A stretch of DNA of 39,514 nt from positions 1-39,514 of IMG/VR virus record IMGVR_UViG_3300048672_000137; one strand, given 5' to 3'. Made by a program: the position numbers and the translations under genes. This document shows, in pieces, positions 6,755 through 15,279 of the stretch. This DNA is from a virus. The notes beneath the pieces were generated by a model. It was not told where the DNA came from and made no database searches. It worked only from the letters and a program-made list of their open reading frames with translations. Every line of letters starts with the position of its first letter. Position 1 is the first letter of the stretch.

Positions 6755-7081
6755 ATGAACGCAATCAAGCAGTGGATGCGCCTATCCACGACCCAGGAGC
6801 AAGAGGAGCTGGCCCGTCTGGCAGGCACCTCGCGTGCCTACCTCTACCACCTGGCAGGCAACACCGACAAGGCATACTCACGCGAGCCCCAGCCCAAGCT
6901 GGCCATCGCTATCGAGGTCGCCAGTGCCGCTCTGCACAAGCGCACCAAGGGCGCTCTGCCGAAAATTTACCGCACCGACCTGGTGAGCAGCTGCCGCGAG
7001 TGTTCATTCGCGCAGCGCTGCCTGGGCGCTGCCGCTGTACGCAGCGACTTTCCGATTGAAGACAATGACACCCGCAACTAG
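6755..7081 (+). CDS. YdaS/Cro-like HTH regulator with C-terminal cysteine cluster
   Basis: 108 residues from ATG 6755, with AAGGA seven bases upstream; a longer frame to 6647 would cover the operators. The HTH is at about residues 15-35 ([21 protein letters not shown]), close to the pattern of YdaS-type Cro-like phage regulators. The C-terminus has Cys80, Cys83 and Cys89 ([10 protein letters not shown]), a small metal-binding-like knuckle. It is transcribed divergently from the leftward early operon across an operator-rich 151-base region, the classic place for a lytic/lysogenic or early/late switch. It probably binds the TTAGC-N4-GCTAA operators; this is inferred. It may be repressor or Cro-like; no CI-type protease domain is present. 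Confidence 0.78.
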   Translation: MNAIKQWMRLSTTQEQEELARLAGTSRAYLYHLAGNTDKAYSREPQPKLAIAIEVASAALHKRTKGALPKIYRTDLVSSCRECSFAQRCLGAAAVRSDFPIEDNDTRN

Positions 7082-7089
7082 GACCCGCT

Positions 7090-7647
7090 ATGGGCAGAAA
7101 AATACCTGACGATGCTTTGACTCTGCGACAGGCGTACCAACGCAAGTGGCGCGAAGCCAACCGGGATAGGCTGCTAGCTGAAAAACGCGAGCGGCACCAG
7201 CAAAACAGAGCTTCCGAATTGGAACGCATGAAGCAGCGCTACCGGGATAAAAAACCCGAATACGCCGCACGTAGTAAGGTGTTTGCCGAAACGCACGTTG
7301 CAGAGGAGCGAGAGCGTCTAAAGGCGCGTTACGCAGCTAACAGGGAAGCGGAGCTACAACGCAGGCGTGACAACTACGCCAAAAATAAAAGCGCCTACGT
7401 GGCCAGGGCAAAGTTCAGAAAAGCAATGCTGCGCAACCGTGTCCCGGCATGGGCTGATATCCAGGCGATAAACGCTGTTTATGAGAAGGCTGAGCATTTG
7501 CGTGCCATCGGTGTTGACGTTCACGTCGACCACATCTACCCGCTGCAGGGAAAAACAGTCAGCGGGTTGCACGTCCACAACAACTTGCAGGTGCTTCTGG
7601 CTGCGGATAACCGAAGTAAGAGCAATAAACTGATTGAAGAAGTATGA
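7090..7647 (+). CDS. HNH endonuclease with long basic coiled-coil N-terminus
   Basis: 185 residues, ATG 7090 with AGGA overlapping the previous stop. Residues 10-120 are a highly charged helical stretch with repeated RYxxxKKxEY/[10 protein letters not shown] patterns, as in many phage HNH proteins that grip DNA. The nuclease motif is at the C-terminus: [11 protein letters not shown] (His145, Asp147, His148), then [11 protein letters not shown] (His163, Asn164/165) and NRSKSNK. It may be a free-standing homing-type nuclease or assist DNA processing. It overlaps the primase-helicase start by 4 bases (ATGA), so it is embedded in the replication operon. Confidence 0.86.
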   Translation: MGRKIPDDALTLRQAYQRKWREANRDRLLAEKRERHQQNRASELERMKQRYRDKKPEYAARSKVFAETHVAEERERLKARYAANREAELQRRRDNYAKNKSAYVARAKFRKAMLRNRVPAWADIQAINAVYEKAEHLRAIGVDVHVDHIYPLQGKTVSGLHVHNNLQVLLAADNRSKSNKLIEEV

Positions 7648-9638
7648 ATACAATTTATAACGGTCAGTGCCCAAACGCGCTGCGTGAGCTGCCGGGGTGG
7701 TTGGTGTGGAACCTAGAAGCGAACGGCACCTCTAAACCACGAAAGGTGCCGTACTACGCCAAGGGCGGTAGGCGGCATGGCGTTCAAGGTAGGCCGGAAG
7801 ATCGCAACCAACTGGTGACATTTGACGAAGCGTTGGCCGCAGCTAAGACGCGAGGCTGTACTGGTGTTGGGTTTGCACCGATGCCTGACTTCAACGTTGT
7901 TGCCCTGGATTTTGACAACTGCATAGACCCGACAGGAGAGATTCACCCAGAAGTAGCTGCGGTACTAGGCTCCAGCTATGCTGAGCGAAGTCCAAGCGGT
8001 AAGGGAATCCGGGCGATTTTCAAGGGCCAGCTTGGAGACTTAAAGGCCCACGGTGAGCCCTTTGGTTTTGAAACGTTTTCTACCAAAGGCTTTGTTACGG
8101 TAACGCTTGATGTACTTCCGGCTTGTGACATGCTGGGCAACGCCGATACCATAGCCGACGTCACGCCCGAGGTGCGCGAGCTATGCTCCAGGCGCTTCAA
8201 GCGTGAATTGGCTGCCCAGTCCATGAGCGAAGAGTCGAACGAACAGCCCGTTGGCCTCACCGAGCCCCAGCTGCGCGAGTGCCTGGACGTGCTGCCCACC
8301 GACATGGACTACGACAAGTGGGTCCAGGTGGGTATGGCCATCCACCACGAGACCCAAGGCAACGGCTTCGACCTATGGGACGCCTGGAGCCAACAGTCAC
8401 CCAAGTACACCGACCGCGATTACGGTATCGAGCGTTGGAACTCGTTTGGCAAGGGCTCAGGCAAGGTCGTCACAGCCCGTACACTGGTGCGAATGGCCAA
8501 CGAGAACGGGGCGCACATCAACCTCAACGGCCCGGCGTCCATGGACGAGTTCGACAACCTGGCACCACCCCAGGACGAGTTCCCGGACGAGTCTCACAAT
8601 CAGCCTGTTGCTAAAAAACAACGTTTCCAGCTGACTCAGGCTGCTGACTTCGCCAGTGGCGCCAGTCCGCGGTGGCTTATCAAGCACGTGGTGCCTGATG
8701 CCGAGCTGGTGGTCATGTTCGGGGAGTCTGGATCAGGCAAGTCGTTTATGGCACTGGATATGGCCTTCCACATCGCTCAGGGCCTGCCGTGGCGCAACAA
8801 GAAGACGCGCAAGGGTAAGATTGTGTACATCGCTGCCGAGGGCGCTGGTGGCTTTCGCAATCGCCTAAGAGCCTACGCCCTGCACCACCAGCTCAACCTG
8901 GCTGACATCGACGTTTACATCCTGGACGCGGCGCCCAACTTCATGCTCAAGGAAGATGCGCTGGACGTGTGCAAGGCCGTGCTGTCACTGGGCCTGACCG
9001 ACATTGCCATGGTCATCGTCGACACATTCGCCCAGGTGATGCCAGGTGCCAACGAGAACTCAGGCGAGGACGTGGGCAAGGCACTGCGCCACGCCAAGGG
9101 CATACACAAGGCGCTCAAGTGTGCAGTGATGCTGGTCCACCACGCTGGCAAGGACACCACCAAGGGTGCCCGGGGCTGGTCAGGCCTACGCGCTGCAGCT
9201 GATGCCGAGATAGAGGTGCTACGCAGCGGCAACGCCAGGGCTTTGCGCCTCTCAAAGTCCAAGGATGGGGAAGACGGGACCATCTTTGGTTTCACTCTGG
9301 AGACGGTCAATCTGGACATGGACGAGGATGGCGACATCATCTCCAGCTGTGTGGTGATTGAGGCTGTGAACGCCCTTCCAGGGCCTGCCAAAGTGCGTAA
9401 AGAACTGGGGCCAGTGGAGAAGATTGTGAACGATGTGATCCAAGAGTTTGCCAAGAGTCAAACTGCCGGGATTGAGTCAGATGCGGTCATCAAGGAGGCC
9501 TTATCGCGGTTCGCAAAGATAGACGACGGGCTTGAAAAAACACGTCGGGATAGGGTGCGCAGGTCCCTTGTTGGGCTCTGCAAAGGGGATGATTCACCCT
9601 ACATCCTGGAAGACGATAAGACCATTTCGATCCTATGA
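7644..9638 (+). CDS. Bifunctional primase-helicase (PrimPol + PriCT + RecA-like ATPase)
   Basis: 664 residues. The N-terminal primase-polymerase domain shows [10 protein letters not shown] with Asp89 and Asp91 as metal ligands, and [18 protein letters not shown], typical of AEP-type phage primases. A PriCT-2 like domain follows ([21 protein letters not shown] at about 210-230, then [15 protein letters not shown]). The C-terminal RecA/RepA-type ATPase has Walker A GESGSGKS at 360-367, Walker B VIVD with Asp460, and [16 protein letters not shown] as the sensor/arginine region. It probably unwinds the fork and primes synthesis for the family A polymerase encoded leftward. It ends just before the hairpin block at 9639-9878. 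The final 60 residues ([21 protein letters not shown]) look like a winged-helix tail. Confidence 0.9.
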   Translation: MNTIYNGQCPNALRELPGWLVWNLEANGTSKPRKVPYYAKGGRRHGVQGRPEDRNQLVTFDEALAAAKTRGCTGVGFAPMPDFNVVALDFDNCIDPTGEIHPEVAAVLGSSYAERSPSGKGIRAIFKGQLGDLKAHGEPFGFETFSTKGFVTVTLDVLPACDMLGNADTIADVTPEVRELCSRRFKRELAAQSMSEESNEQPVGLTEPQLRECLDVLPTDMDYDKWVQVGMAIHHETQGNGFDLWDAWSQQSPKYTDRDYGIERWNSFGKGSGKVVTARTLVRMANENGAHINLNGPASMDEFDNLAPPQDEFPDESHNQPVAKKQRFQLTQAADFASGASPRWLIKHVVPDAELVVMFGESGSGKSFMALDMAFHIAQGLPWRNKKTRKGKIVYIAAEGAGGFRNRLRAYALHHQLNLADIDVYILDAAPNFMLKEDALDVCKAVLSLGLTDIAMVIVDTFAQVMPGANENSGEDVGKALRHAKGIHKALKCAVMLVHHAGKDTTKGARGWSGLRAAADAEIEVLRSGNARALRLSKSKDGEDGTIFGFTLETVNLDMDEDGDIISSCVVIEAVNALPGPAKVRKELGPVEKIVNDVIQEFAKSQTAGIESDAVIKEALSRFAKIDDGLEKTRRDRVRRSLVGLCKGDDSPYILEDDKTISIL

Positions 9639-9860
9639 ACGTGCAAAAAGATGCGCGTTGGGCTTCCAACATGACCAACATCAACCAACATGGGTCCGTG
9701 TTGGTCATGTTGTGAATGTCCGAAAACCACAACACAACACAACATCGCCCTTTAGGGGATGTTGGTTGTGTTGGGTTCGGATCAGGGTCAAGTTGGTTGA
9801 AGACGTAAAAAACTGCACATTCGATCCGATGGCCCGACACGCTGGAACGAACGTGCAAAA
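9637..9860 (+). repeat. Non-coding block with two long hairpins between 12-bp direct repeats
   Basis: No gene in 9639-9878. gaacgtgcaaaa occurs at 9637-9648 and 9849-9860. Between them lie a 14-bp perfect inverted repeat, caacatgaccaaca (9667-9680) with tgttggtcatgttg (9699-9712), and a 19-bp hairpin with two single-base bulges (9730-9750 with 9755-9773, loop ttta). Both are built from CAACA/TGTTG units. No T-run follows. The block is next to the primase-helicase and ahead of the packaging genes, so replication origin, RNase III site or transcription boundary are all possible. Confidence 0.7.
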
Positions 9861-9878
9861 TTCTGCAAGGACTGGAAA

Positions 9879-10181
9879 ATGACCTACAAACTGGTGTTCG
9901 TGAACGACAAGGGCAAGCGCATCGGGGAGGACCATCATCGCGCCAAGTTGACCGATGCCGACGTCGAGCTGGTGTTCGAGTTGAGGGAGGCTGGACTGAG
10001 CTATGCGCAGATCGCTGGCAAGTTCGACGACATCCCTGGCGGCATCGCCAAGTCGACGATCCGCGACATCTTGACTGGTCGTAAGCGCGCACAGGTCCCA
10101 GCGGCCACCAAACGGGTCTTGGTGCGTTCAATTGAGCTTGCCTGGGGGGTAGCTAGCCCCAACGAGTTTCCGGCGCTCTGA
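9879..10181 (+). CDS. Small HTH protein of unknown role
   Basis: 100 residues. ATG 9879 is preceded by AAGGA at about nine bases. After a beta-like N-terminus (TYKLVFVNDKGKRIGEDHH), residues 24-65 form an HTH: LTDADVELVFELREAGLSYAQIAGKF, then AKSTIRDILTGRKRAQV. This is the resolvase/Xre-like DNA-reading unit seen in small phage proteins beside terminase genes. It could control late transcription or act as an accessory DNA-binding subunit of packaging. It is the first gene after the hairpin block and the last before the first copy of the GTGYGCTTAAA element. Confidence 0.75.
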   Translation: MTYKLVFVNDKGKRIGEDHHRAKLTDADVELVFELREAGLSYAQIAGKFDDIPGGIAKSTIRDILTGRKRAQVPAATKRVLVRSIELAWGVASPNEFPAL

Positions 10182-10193
10182 GGCCGTTTTAAC

Positions 10194-10207
10194 GCGTGCG
10201 CCTAAAA
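10194..10207 (+). promoter_or_regulatory. Recurrent post-stop element, copy 1
   Basis: gcgtgcgcctaaaa starts 13 bases after the stop of the HTH gene and 39 bases before the terminase start. It belongs to a set of four near-identical intergenic motifs (others at 12344, 14309 and 34094). In this copy the flanks GGC..TTTTA and TAAAAGCC pair around it. Promoter, processing site or terminator cannot be decided from sequence. Confidence 0.45.
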
Positions 10208-10232
10208 GCCCTGCCCGGCCTACCATGGCGGC

Positions 10233-10790
10233 ATGGCTTCCCACCCCTTCCCATGGCAATCCGCGTTCCTGGCTGCGCTTCGCGTGATGCCAGTCGTCCG
10301 CCACGCTTGCGATGCGGTAGGCATCAACCGTTCAACCGCATACGACCGGCGCAACGCCGACAAGGCATTCGCTGCAGCATGGGATGACGCCATGGCCGAT
10401 GGCGTTGACCGAGCCGAGCAGGCAGCCTACAAGCGGGCTGTGGATGGCTTCGAGGAGCCCGTGATCGACAAAGGTCGACTCACCTACCGCTACGAACGTT
10501 ACATCGTCAAGCACGAGCATGCTGAGACCGGCGAGCCCGTCGAGGAGGAGAAGTGGCGCATGGTGCTGGACGACAACGGCCAGCCCATCCCGTTGACCGT
10601 TCGCAAACACAGCGATGCGCTCCTGTCGCTGATCCTCAAGGGCAGGCGCAAAGAGGTCTACGCAGACCGCACCGAGCTGGCTGGCGTCGAGGGCCAGCCC
10701 CTGGACGTTGACCCAACAGCACGCGCTGCGCGCGTGGCACAGCTGCTCGCCTTAGCCCAACAGCGCAAAGACTTCAGCGACCTGGCATGA
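10233..10790 (+). CDS. Terminase small subunit
   Basis: 185 residues. An N-terminal HTH (VMPVVRHACDAVGINRSTAYDRRNADKAFAAAWDDA, residues about 14-48) is followed by RAEQAAYKRAVDGFEEPVIDKG and the conserved VRKHSDALLSLILKGRRKEVY segment, the usual layout of phage small terminases. It recognises the packaging site and hands DNA to the large subunit. ATG 10233 has only a weak GGCGG upstream. The end overlaps the large-subunit start by 4 bases (ATGA), the usual coupling of the two subunits. Confidence 0.88.
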   Translation: MASHPFPWQSAFLAALRVMPVVRHACDAVGINRSTAYDRRNADKAFAAAWDDAMADGVDRAEQAAYKRAVDGFEEPVIDKGRLTYRYERYIVKHEHAETGEPVEEEKWRMVLDDNGQPIPLTVRKHSDALLSLILKGRRKEVYADRTELAGVEGQPLDVDPTARAARVAQLLALAQQRKDFSDLA

Positions 10791-12340
10791 ACGCCTCCGA
10801 CCTCGCAACGCTTGAGGCGCACTTAAGCCCCGAGGAGCGCAAGGAGCTGATGGCCCTCGTGGTGGCCGACATCCACGACAAGCTGTGGAGCCCACTGCCA
10901 GGCCCACAGCAGATGGCCTACGACAGCATCGCAGACGTGATTGGCTTCGGTGGCGCAGCTGGCGGCGGCAAGACCGACCTGGCGATTGGCAAGGCCATCA
11001 TGCAGCATCGCGTTGCGTTCGTGGTGCGTAAGAACGGAACCGAGCACACCGGCATGGTGGATCGGCTGACCGAGTTGCTAGGCACGCGTGATGGCTTCAG
11101 TTCCAAGGATGGCATATGGCGTGGGGCTGGGCCTCGTGGTGTGCAGATCGAGTTTGGGTCATTGCCCAACCCCAAGGACGAAGAGAAGTATCGCGGTCGG
11201 CCTCACGACTTAATCATCTACGACGAGGCCACCAGCCTGGCTCAACTGCAGGTCGAGTTCCTGATGGCCTGGAACCGAACGACAACACCAGGCCAGCGAT
11301 GCCAGACGCTGCTCACGTTCAACCCACCCAGCACTGCCGAAGGGCGATGGGTCATCGAATACTTCGCGCCATGGCTGGACACCAAGCACCCAAACCCAGC
11401 CATGCCAGGCGAGCTGCGCTGGTTCGCAGTGATCGACGGGCAGCAGACCGAGATGCCAGATGGCACGCCATTCACGCATAAGGGTGAGCTGATCACCCCA
11501 CGTTCACGCACGTTCATCCCGTCGCGCATTTCAGACAACCCTTACCTCGTGGGAACCGGATATATGTCACAGCTCCAAGCACTGCCCGAGCCCCTGCGCA
11601 GCCAGATGCTGTACGGGTCATTCACTGCCGGTGTGCAGGACGACCCCTGGCAGGTCATCCCCACCAGCTGGGTCGAGGAGGCCCAAGCCCGTTGGAAGAA
11701 GCGCGCCCCCAAAGGCGAGATGCTGGCCATCGGCGTGGACGTTGCGCGAGGCGGTCAGGACAAGACCAGCATCGCAACGCGTCACATGGACGACAACGGC
11801 AAGGGCATGTGGTTCGACGAGCCCCACGAGTACGCTGGAAGCCAGACGCCAGATGGGCCCAAGGTGGCCGGGCTGACCATTGCCCACCGCCGTGACGATG
11901 CGCCAATCCACATCGACGTGATCGGTGTGGGTGCCAGCCCCTACGATGTGCTCAACGGGATGCGCTTGAACGTGATCGGCGTGAACGTGGCCGAGAAGGC
12001 ACGAGGAACGGATCGCTCAGGAAAGCTGCGCTTCTTCAACCAACGCAGCGAGCTGTGGTGGCGTATGCGCGAGGCACTGGACCCAGCCAACGACACCGGC
12101 ATTGCCCTGCCACCAAGCAAGAAGCTGCTGTCGGAACTGTGTGCGCCCAAGTGGGAGGCGTCTGGTTACACCGTCAAGGTCGAGAGCCGCGACGACATTA
12201 TCAAGCGGATTGGCCACAGCCCGGACATGGCCACGGCCTACATCCTGGCCTTGATGGAGACGCCGAAGGTGAGCTTCAAGATGCAACAGCAGAGCATGGA
12301 AGAGGTGCTTTCCTACGACCCAATGGCCTCACGAGGCTAG
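10787..12340 (+). CDS. Terminase large subunit (ATPase and nuclease)
   Basis: 517 residues. ATPase domain: Walker A GFGGAAGGGKTD (residues 53-64, Lys62), Walker B LIIYDEAT with Asp146 and Glu147, and a coupling motif in TLLTFNPPS. The RNase H-like nuclease begins with GVDVARGGQDKT (Asp318, Asp325), followed by DVIGVGASPYDVL and later PKWEASGYTVKVESRDDI, with a C-terminal Asp in HSPDMATAYI. The protein powers DNA packaging into the prohead and cuts the concatemer. It directly follows the small subunit. Immediately behind its stop is copy 2 of the recurrent hairpin element. Confidence 0.95.
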   Translation: MNASDLATLEAHLSPEERKELMALVVADIHDKLWSPLPGPQQMAYDSIADVIGFGGAAGGGKTDLAIGKAIMQHRVAFVVRKNGTEHTGMVDRLTELLGTRDGFSSKDGIWRGAGPRGVQIEFGSLPNPKDEEKYRGRPHDLIIYDEATSLAQLQVEFLMAWNRTTTPGQRCQTLLTFNPPSTAEGRWVIEYFAPWLDTKHPNPAMPGELRWFAVIDGQQTEMPDGTPFTHKGELITPRSRTFIPSRISDNPYLVGTGYMSQLQALPEPLRSQMLYGSFTAGVQDDPWQVIPTSWVEEAQARWKKRAPKGEMLAIGVDVARGGQDKTSIATRHMDDNGKGMWFDEPHEYAGSQTPDGPKVAGLTIAHRRDDAPIHIDVIGVGASPYDVLNGMRLNVIGVNVAEKARGTDRSGKLRFFNQRSELWWRMREALDPANDTGIALPPSKKLLSELCAPKWEASGYTVKVESRDDIIKRIGHSPDMATAYILALMETPKVSFKMQQQSMEEVLSYDPMASRG

Positions 12341-12343
12341 CGC

Positions 12344-12363
12344 GCGTGCGCTTAAACGCGCAC
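12344..12363 (+). promoter_or_regulatory. Recurrent post-stop element, copy 2 (hairpin)
   Basis: Three bases after the TAG of the large terminase: gcgtgcgcttaaa, with a perfect 6-bp stem GTGCGC (12346-12351)/GCGCAC (12358-12363) and loop TTAAAC. The gap to the next gene also ends with cctcagag-atcc, shared with the gap before 14350, so the two intergenic regions look like diverged copies. No T-run follows. Confidence 0.5.
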
Positions 12364-12416
12364 CTGCGACCTAGAGTTCGGGCTTTACAGTACCCAACAA
12401 CCTCAGAGGTATCCCC

Positions 12417-12617
12417 ATGTGCTTTGGCGGTTCTCCACCTCCTACCCCAGCGCCCACCCCAGCCCCATCTGCGCCTAAAGACCCCAACCTGGCCGACCTG
12501 GCCGACATGCGCAAGAAGCGTGGCGGTATGTCGGGTGGCGGTACGCTGCTCACTGGGGCAACGGGCATCGAGAACTCGCAACTTAACCTGGGGCGTAACA
12601 GCCTGTTGGGCAGCTAA
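12417..12617 (+). CDS. Small Pro/Gly-rich protein upstream of the portal
   Basis: 66 residues with a good AGAGG ribosome site. It starts MCFGGS, continues with a Pro-Ala run (PPPTPAPTPAPSAP), and ends TGATGIENSQLNLGRNSLLGS. Small proteins of this type, with MC/MG-FGG start, proline linker and a Gly-Leu-rich end, are regularly found just before podovirus portal genes. The role is unknown; a head or connector accessory is likely from position. It ends three bases before the portal start. Confidence 0.78.
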   Translation: MCFGGSPPPTPAPTPAPSAPKDPNLADLADMRKKRGGMSGGGTLLTGATGIENSQLNLGRNSLLGS

Positions 12618-12620
12618 CAC

Positions 12621-14309
12621 ATGGCAACCGTACCGGGCTCAGGCCTCACCGAAAGGCAACGCGTACTGCAGCGCAAAGGCGCGCTGTGGCAAGAGCGCAG
12701 CTCCTGGCTAATGCACTGGCGCGAGATAAGCGAATACCAGCAGCCACGCCTGGGCCGGTACATGGTCACTGACGTGAACAAGGGCTGGAAACGCCACAAC
12801 AGCATCTACGACAACACTGCCATCGGCGCCTCGCGCACCTTGGCTGCCGGGATGATGTCTGGCATGACCAGCCCCGCACGTCCATGGTTCAAGATGGAAC
12901 TGGCTGACCGCGAGCTGATGGAGTTTGGCCCGGTCAAGTCCTGGCTGTTCCAGTGCACCAACCTGCTGCGCGACATCTTCGCCCGGTCCAACACCTATCG
13001 CAGCCTGCACCAGGGCTACGAGGAGCTGGGCCTGTTCGGTACGTGGGCAACCGTCGTGCTGCCTGACTTCGATAACGTGATCCACCACTACCCCATGACC
13101 ATCGGGGAGTACGCGATTGGCACCGACCATCGCGGTCGCGTGGACACCCTGGGTCGTGAGTTCCAGATGACCGTTGGCCAACTGGTCAAGCAGTTCGGCG
13201 TGAACAACTGCAGCACCACGGTGCGTACCCTGTACGAGCGCAACCAGCTGGACGCCTGGGTGCCAGTGGTCCACTTGATCGAACCCAATCACGGACGCGA
13301 GCCAGGCAAGCGGGACAACCGCAACATGCCGTTCGCGTCCAACTACCTGGAGCTGGGCGGTAACGAGGACAAGTTCCTGCGCCAGTCTGGCTTCAAGCGT
13401 TTCCCAGGCTTGGCACCACGCTGGGCTGTGACGGGCAACGACATCTACGGCAACAGCCCAGGCATGGAAGCTCAGGGCGACGTCAAGCAGCTTCAGCACG
13501 AGCAGCTGCGCAAGTCGCAGGCGATTGACTACCAGGTCAATCCCCCACTGCAGGTGCCCACCCAGTACAAGGACGCTGCGAAGTCGCGTCTGCCAGGCGG
13601 CATCATGTTCGCTGACGTCACCCAAGCCGGTGGCGGCATCCGCTCTGCGTTCGAGGTCAACCTGGACCTGAACCACCTGCTGGAAGACATCAACGACGTG
13701 CGCGGTCGCATCCGCGGCGCCTACTACGCCGACCTGTTCATGATGTTGGCCAACGACACGCGCAGCGGGATTACCGCTACCGAGGTTGCAGAACGCCACG
13801 AAGAGAAGATGCTGATGATTGGCCCCGTGCTGGAACGCCTGCACGACGAGCTGCTGAAGCCCCTGATCGACATTACTTTCGACTACTGCGTTGAGGCAGG
13901 CATCCTACCCCCAGCCCCGAAGGAACTGCAAGGCGTTGAGCTAAACACCGAGTTCATTTCCACACTGGCTCAGGCACAGCGCATCGTCAGTGCCCAGGGC
14001 ATGGACCGACTGCTGGCTACTGTTGGCAATATCGCTGGCCTCAACCCAGGCGTACTCGACAAAATCGACTTCGATCAGGCCATCGACGACTACGGCCAGA
14101 TGTACGGCGTCAACCCAGAAATCATCGTGCCTGACGACGTGGTGGCCAAGAAGCGTGCAGATGCAGCCAAGCAAGCGCAGCTCATGCAAACCGCAGCCAC
14201 AATGCCGCAGACCGTTGAGACTGCGAAGACGGCAAGCGAGATTAACCCGCAGAACCTGCAAAGCGTGATGGCCAGCCTACAAGGCTACAACACGCCAGGC
14301 GCGCAATAG
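12621..14309 (+). CDS. Portal (head-tail connector) protein, BPP-1/T7 type
   Basis: 562 residues, the usual size for a podovirus portal. Typical stretches: the N-terminal helix ERQRVLQRKGALWQERSSWLMHWREISEY with the QPRLGRY turn, TLAAGMMSGMTSPARPWF near residue 70, the YEELGLFGTWATVVL segment, and the conserved RLPGGIMF and DVRGRIRGAYYADLFMML-RSGITATEVAERHEEK near residues 350-395, which form the stem and crown region. It forms the dodecameric ring for packaging and tail attachment. The C-terminal 50 residues are a flexible Ala/Gln/Thr tail. The ribosome site is weak, suggesting coupling to the small gene three bases upstream. Confidence 0.93.
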   Translation: MATVPGSGLTERQRVLQRKGALWQERSSWLMHWREISEYQQPRLGRYMVTDVNKGWKRHNSIYDNTAIGASRTLAAGMMSGMTSPARPWFKMELADRELMEFGPVKSWLFQCTNLLRDIFARSNTYRSLHQGYEELGLFGTWATVVLPDFDNVIHHYPMTIGEYAIGTDHRGRVDTLGREFQMTVGQLVKQFGVNNCSTTVRTLYERNQLDAWVPVVHLIEPNHGREPGKRDNRNMPFASNYLELGGNEDKFLRQSGFKRFPGLAPRWAVTGNDIYGNSPGMEAQGDVKQLQHEQLRKSQAIDYQVNPPLQVPTQYKDAAKSRLPGGIMFADVTQAGGGIRSAFEVNLDLNHLLEDINDVRGRIRGAYYADLFMMLANDTRSGITATEVAERHEEKMLMIGPVLERLHDELLKPLIDITFDYCVEAGILPPAPKELQGVELNTEFISTLAQAQRIVSAQGMDRLLATVGNIAGLNPGVLDKIDFDQAIDDYGQMYGVNPEIIVPDDVVAKKRADAAKQAQLMQTAATMPQTVETAKTASEINPQNLQSVMASLQGYNTPGAQ

Positions 14310-14329
14310 CGTGTGCTTAAGCCGCTAAG
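14309..14329 (+). promoter_or_regulatory. Recurrent post-stop element, copy 3
   Basis: gcgtgtgcttaag begins on the last base of the portal stop codon. A GCTTA (14315-14319)/TAAGC (14326-14330) stem can form with a six-base loop. It is followed by cctcagagaatcc, as in the gap before 12417. No T-run. Confidence 0.45.
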
Positions 14330-14349
14330 CGCCTCAGAGAATCCGCAGC

Positions 14350-14661
14350 ATGTCATCCACCGAACGCGACCCTACAGACCTGAACGCGCACGCACGTGAA
14401 GACGAGGCCAAAGGCCTTGAAGCAAACGTCGAACGCAAGAAGGAACTAGACGACATTCGCTGGTTGATGGGCCACAAGCAGGGCCGTAGGTTTGTCATGC
14501 GACTCTTGGAGAAGGCCGGTATCTACCGTACCAGCTTCACTGGCAACAGTGAGACCTTCTTCCGTGAGGGCATGCGTAACATGGGCCTGTTTGTGCTCAG
14601 TGAGGTTATGGAAGTAACCCCTGAGCAATTTGCACAAATGCTCAAGGAGCAGAAGCAATGA
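14350..14661 (+). CDS. Bbp19-like phage structural-module protein
   Basis: 103 residues. After a charged N-terminus, residues 34-100 match the Bbp19-type domain pattern: DDIRWLMGHKQGRRFVMRLLEKAGIY, TSFTGNSETFFREGMRNMGLFVLSEV, ending in EQFAQMLKEQ. The family is named after Bordetella phage BPP-1 and is found between portal and scaffold genes in many podo- and siphoviruses; its precise function is not established. Starts 40 bases after the portal, overlaps the scaffold gene by 4 bases. Confidence 0.82.
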   Translation: MSSTERDPTDLNAHAREDEAKGLEANVERKKELDDIRWLMGHKQGRRFVMRLLEKAGIYRTSFTGNSETFFREGMRNMGLFVLSEVMEVTPEQFAQMLKEQKQ

Positions 14662-15263
14662 CAGTAGAAGCCGTAGCGCCAGTAACCAGCCAAGCAACAC
14701 CCGATGCTGGGGTACAGCCTAACGTCGATCCAGGCGCACTGCCTGAAGGTTCGGTAGCACCAGAGTCGGTCGCCCCAGGCGCTGATGACGGCGCAGCCAA
14801 TAACGAGCCTGAAGCGGAAATCAGCTACGAGTTCGTAATGCCGGAAGGCATTGAGCCCGATGCGAAAGCCACTGAAGAGTTCGTTGCGATTGCCAAGGAA
14901 CTGAAGCTGCCCAAGGAAGGCGCGCAGAAACTGGTCGACCTCGCCATCGCGCGAGACAAAGCCCAGGCTGAAGCGTTCTCTGCGCAGGTTCAGGCGTGGG
15001 AAGCCACGGTGGTGGGGGACAAGGAACTCGGCGGCGCCAAGCTGCAGGAGACCTTGGCCGTCTGCCAGAAGGCGATTGCACTTGGGCCACCCGAACTGAA
15101 GGACCTGCTGAGCAGCACCAAGATGGGAAGCCATCCTGCTGTCGTGAAGTGGGCGTATGCCGTCGGCAAAGCATTGAGCGAAGACAACTTCGTACCTGGT
15201 GGCTCTGGAGCACCCAAGGGCGCAGCTGGCGCAGCTCAAGTCCTGTATCCAAATCAATCTTAG
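14658..15263 (+). CDS. Probable scaffolding protein
   Basis: 201 residues directly before the major capsid gene. The first 55 residues are Pro/Ala/acidic and probably disordered; then YEFVMPEGIEPDAKATEEFVAIAKELKLPKEGAQKLVDLAI and a helical stretch with W-ATVVGDKELGGAKLQETLAV, the recurrent pattern of phage scaffold-like proteins in this position. The C-terminus is Gly/Ala-rich, ending in NQS. It should guide prohead assembly and then leave. Acidic and helical composition supports this. Start overlaps the Bbp19-like gene (ATGA). Confidence 0.75.
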   Translation: MTVEAVAPVTSQATPDAGVQPNVDPGALPEGSVAPESVAPGADDGAANNEPEAEISYEFVMPEGIEPDAKATEEFVAIAKELKLPKEGAQKLVDLAIARDKAQAEAFSAQVQAWEATVVGDKELGGAKLQETLAVCQKAIALGPPELKDLLSSTKMGSHPAVVKWAYAVGKALSEDNFVPGGSGAPKGAAGAAQVLYPNQS

Positions 15264-15279
15264 AACGAGGTAACTCAAA

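Noticed and set aside
12708-13844. 378-codon minus-strand frame opposite the portal gene
   Set aside because: Antisense shadow of the portal; His/Val/Gln-rich, no domain, no ribosome site.
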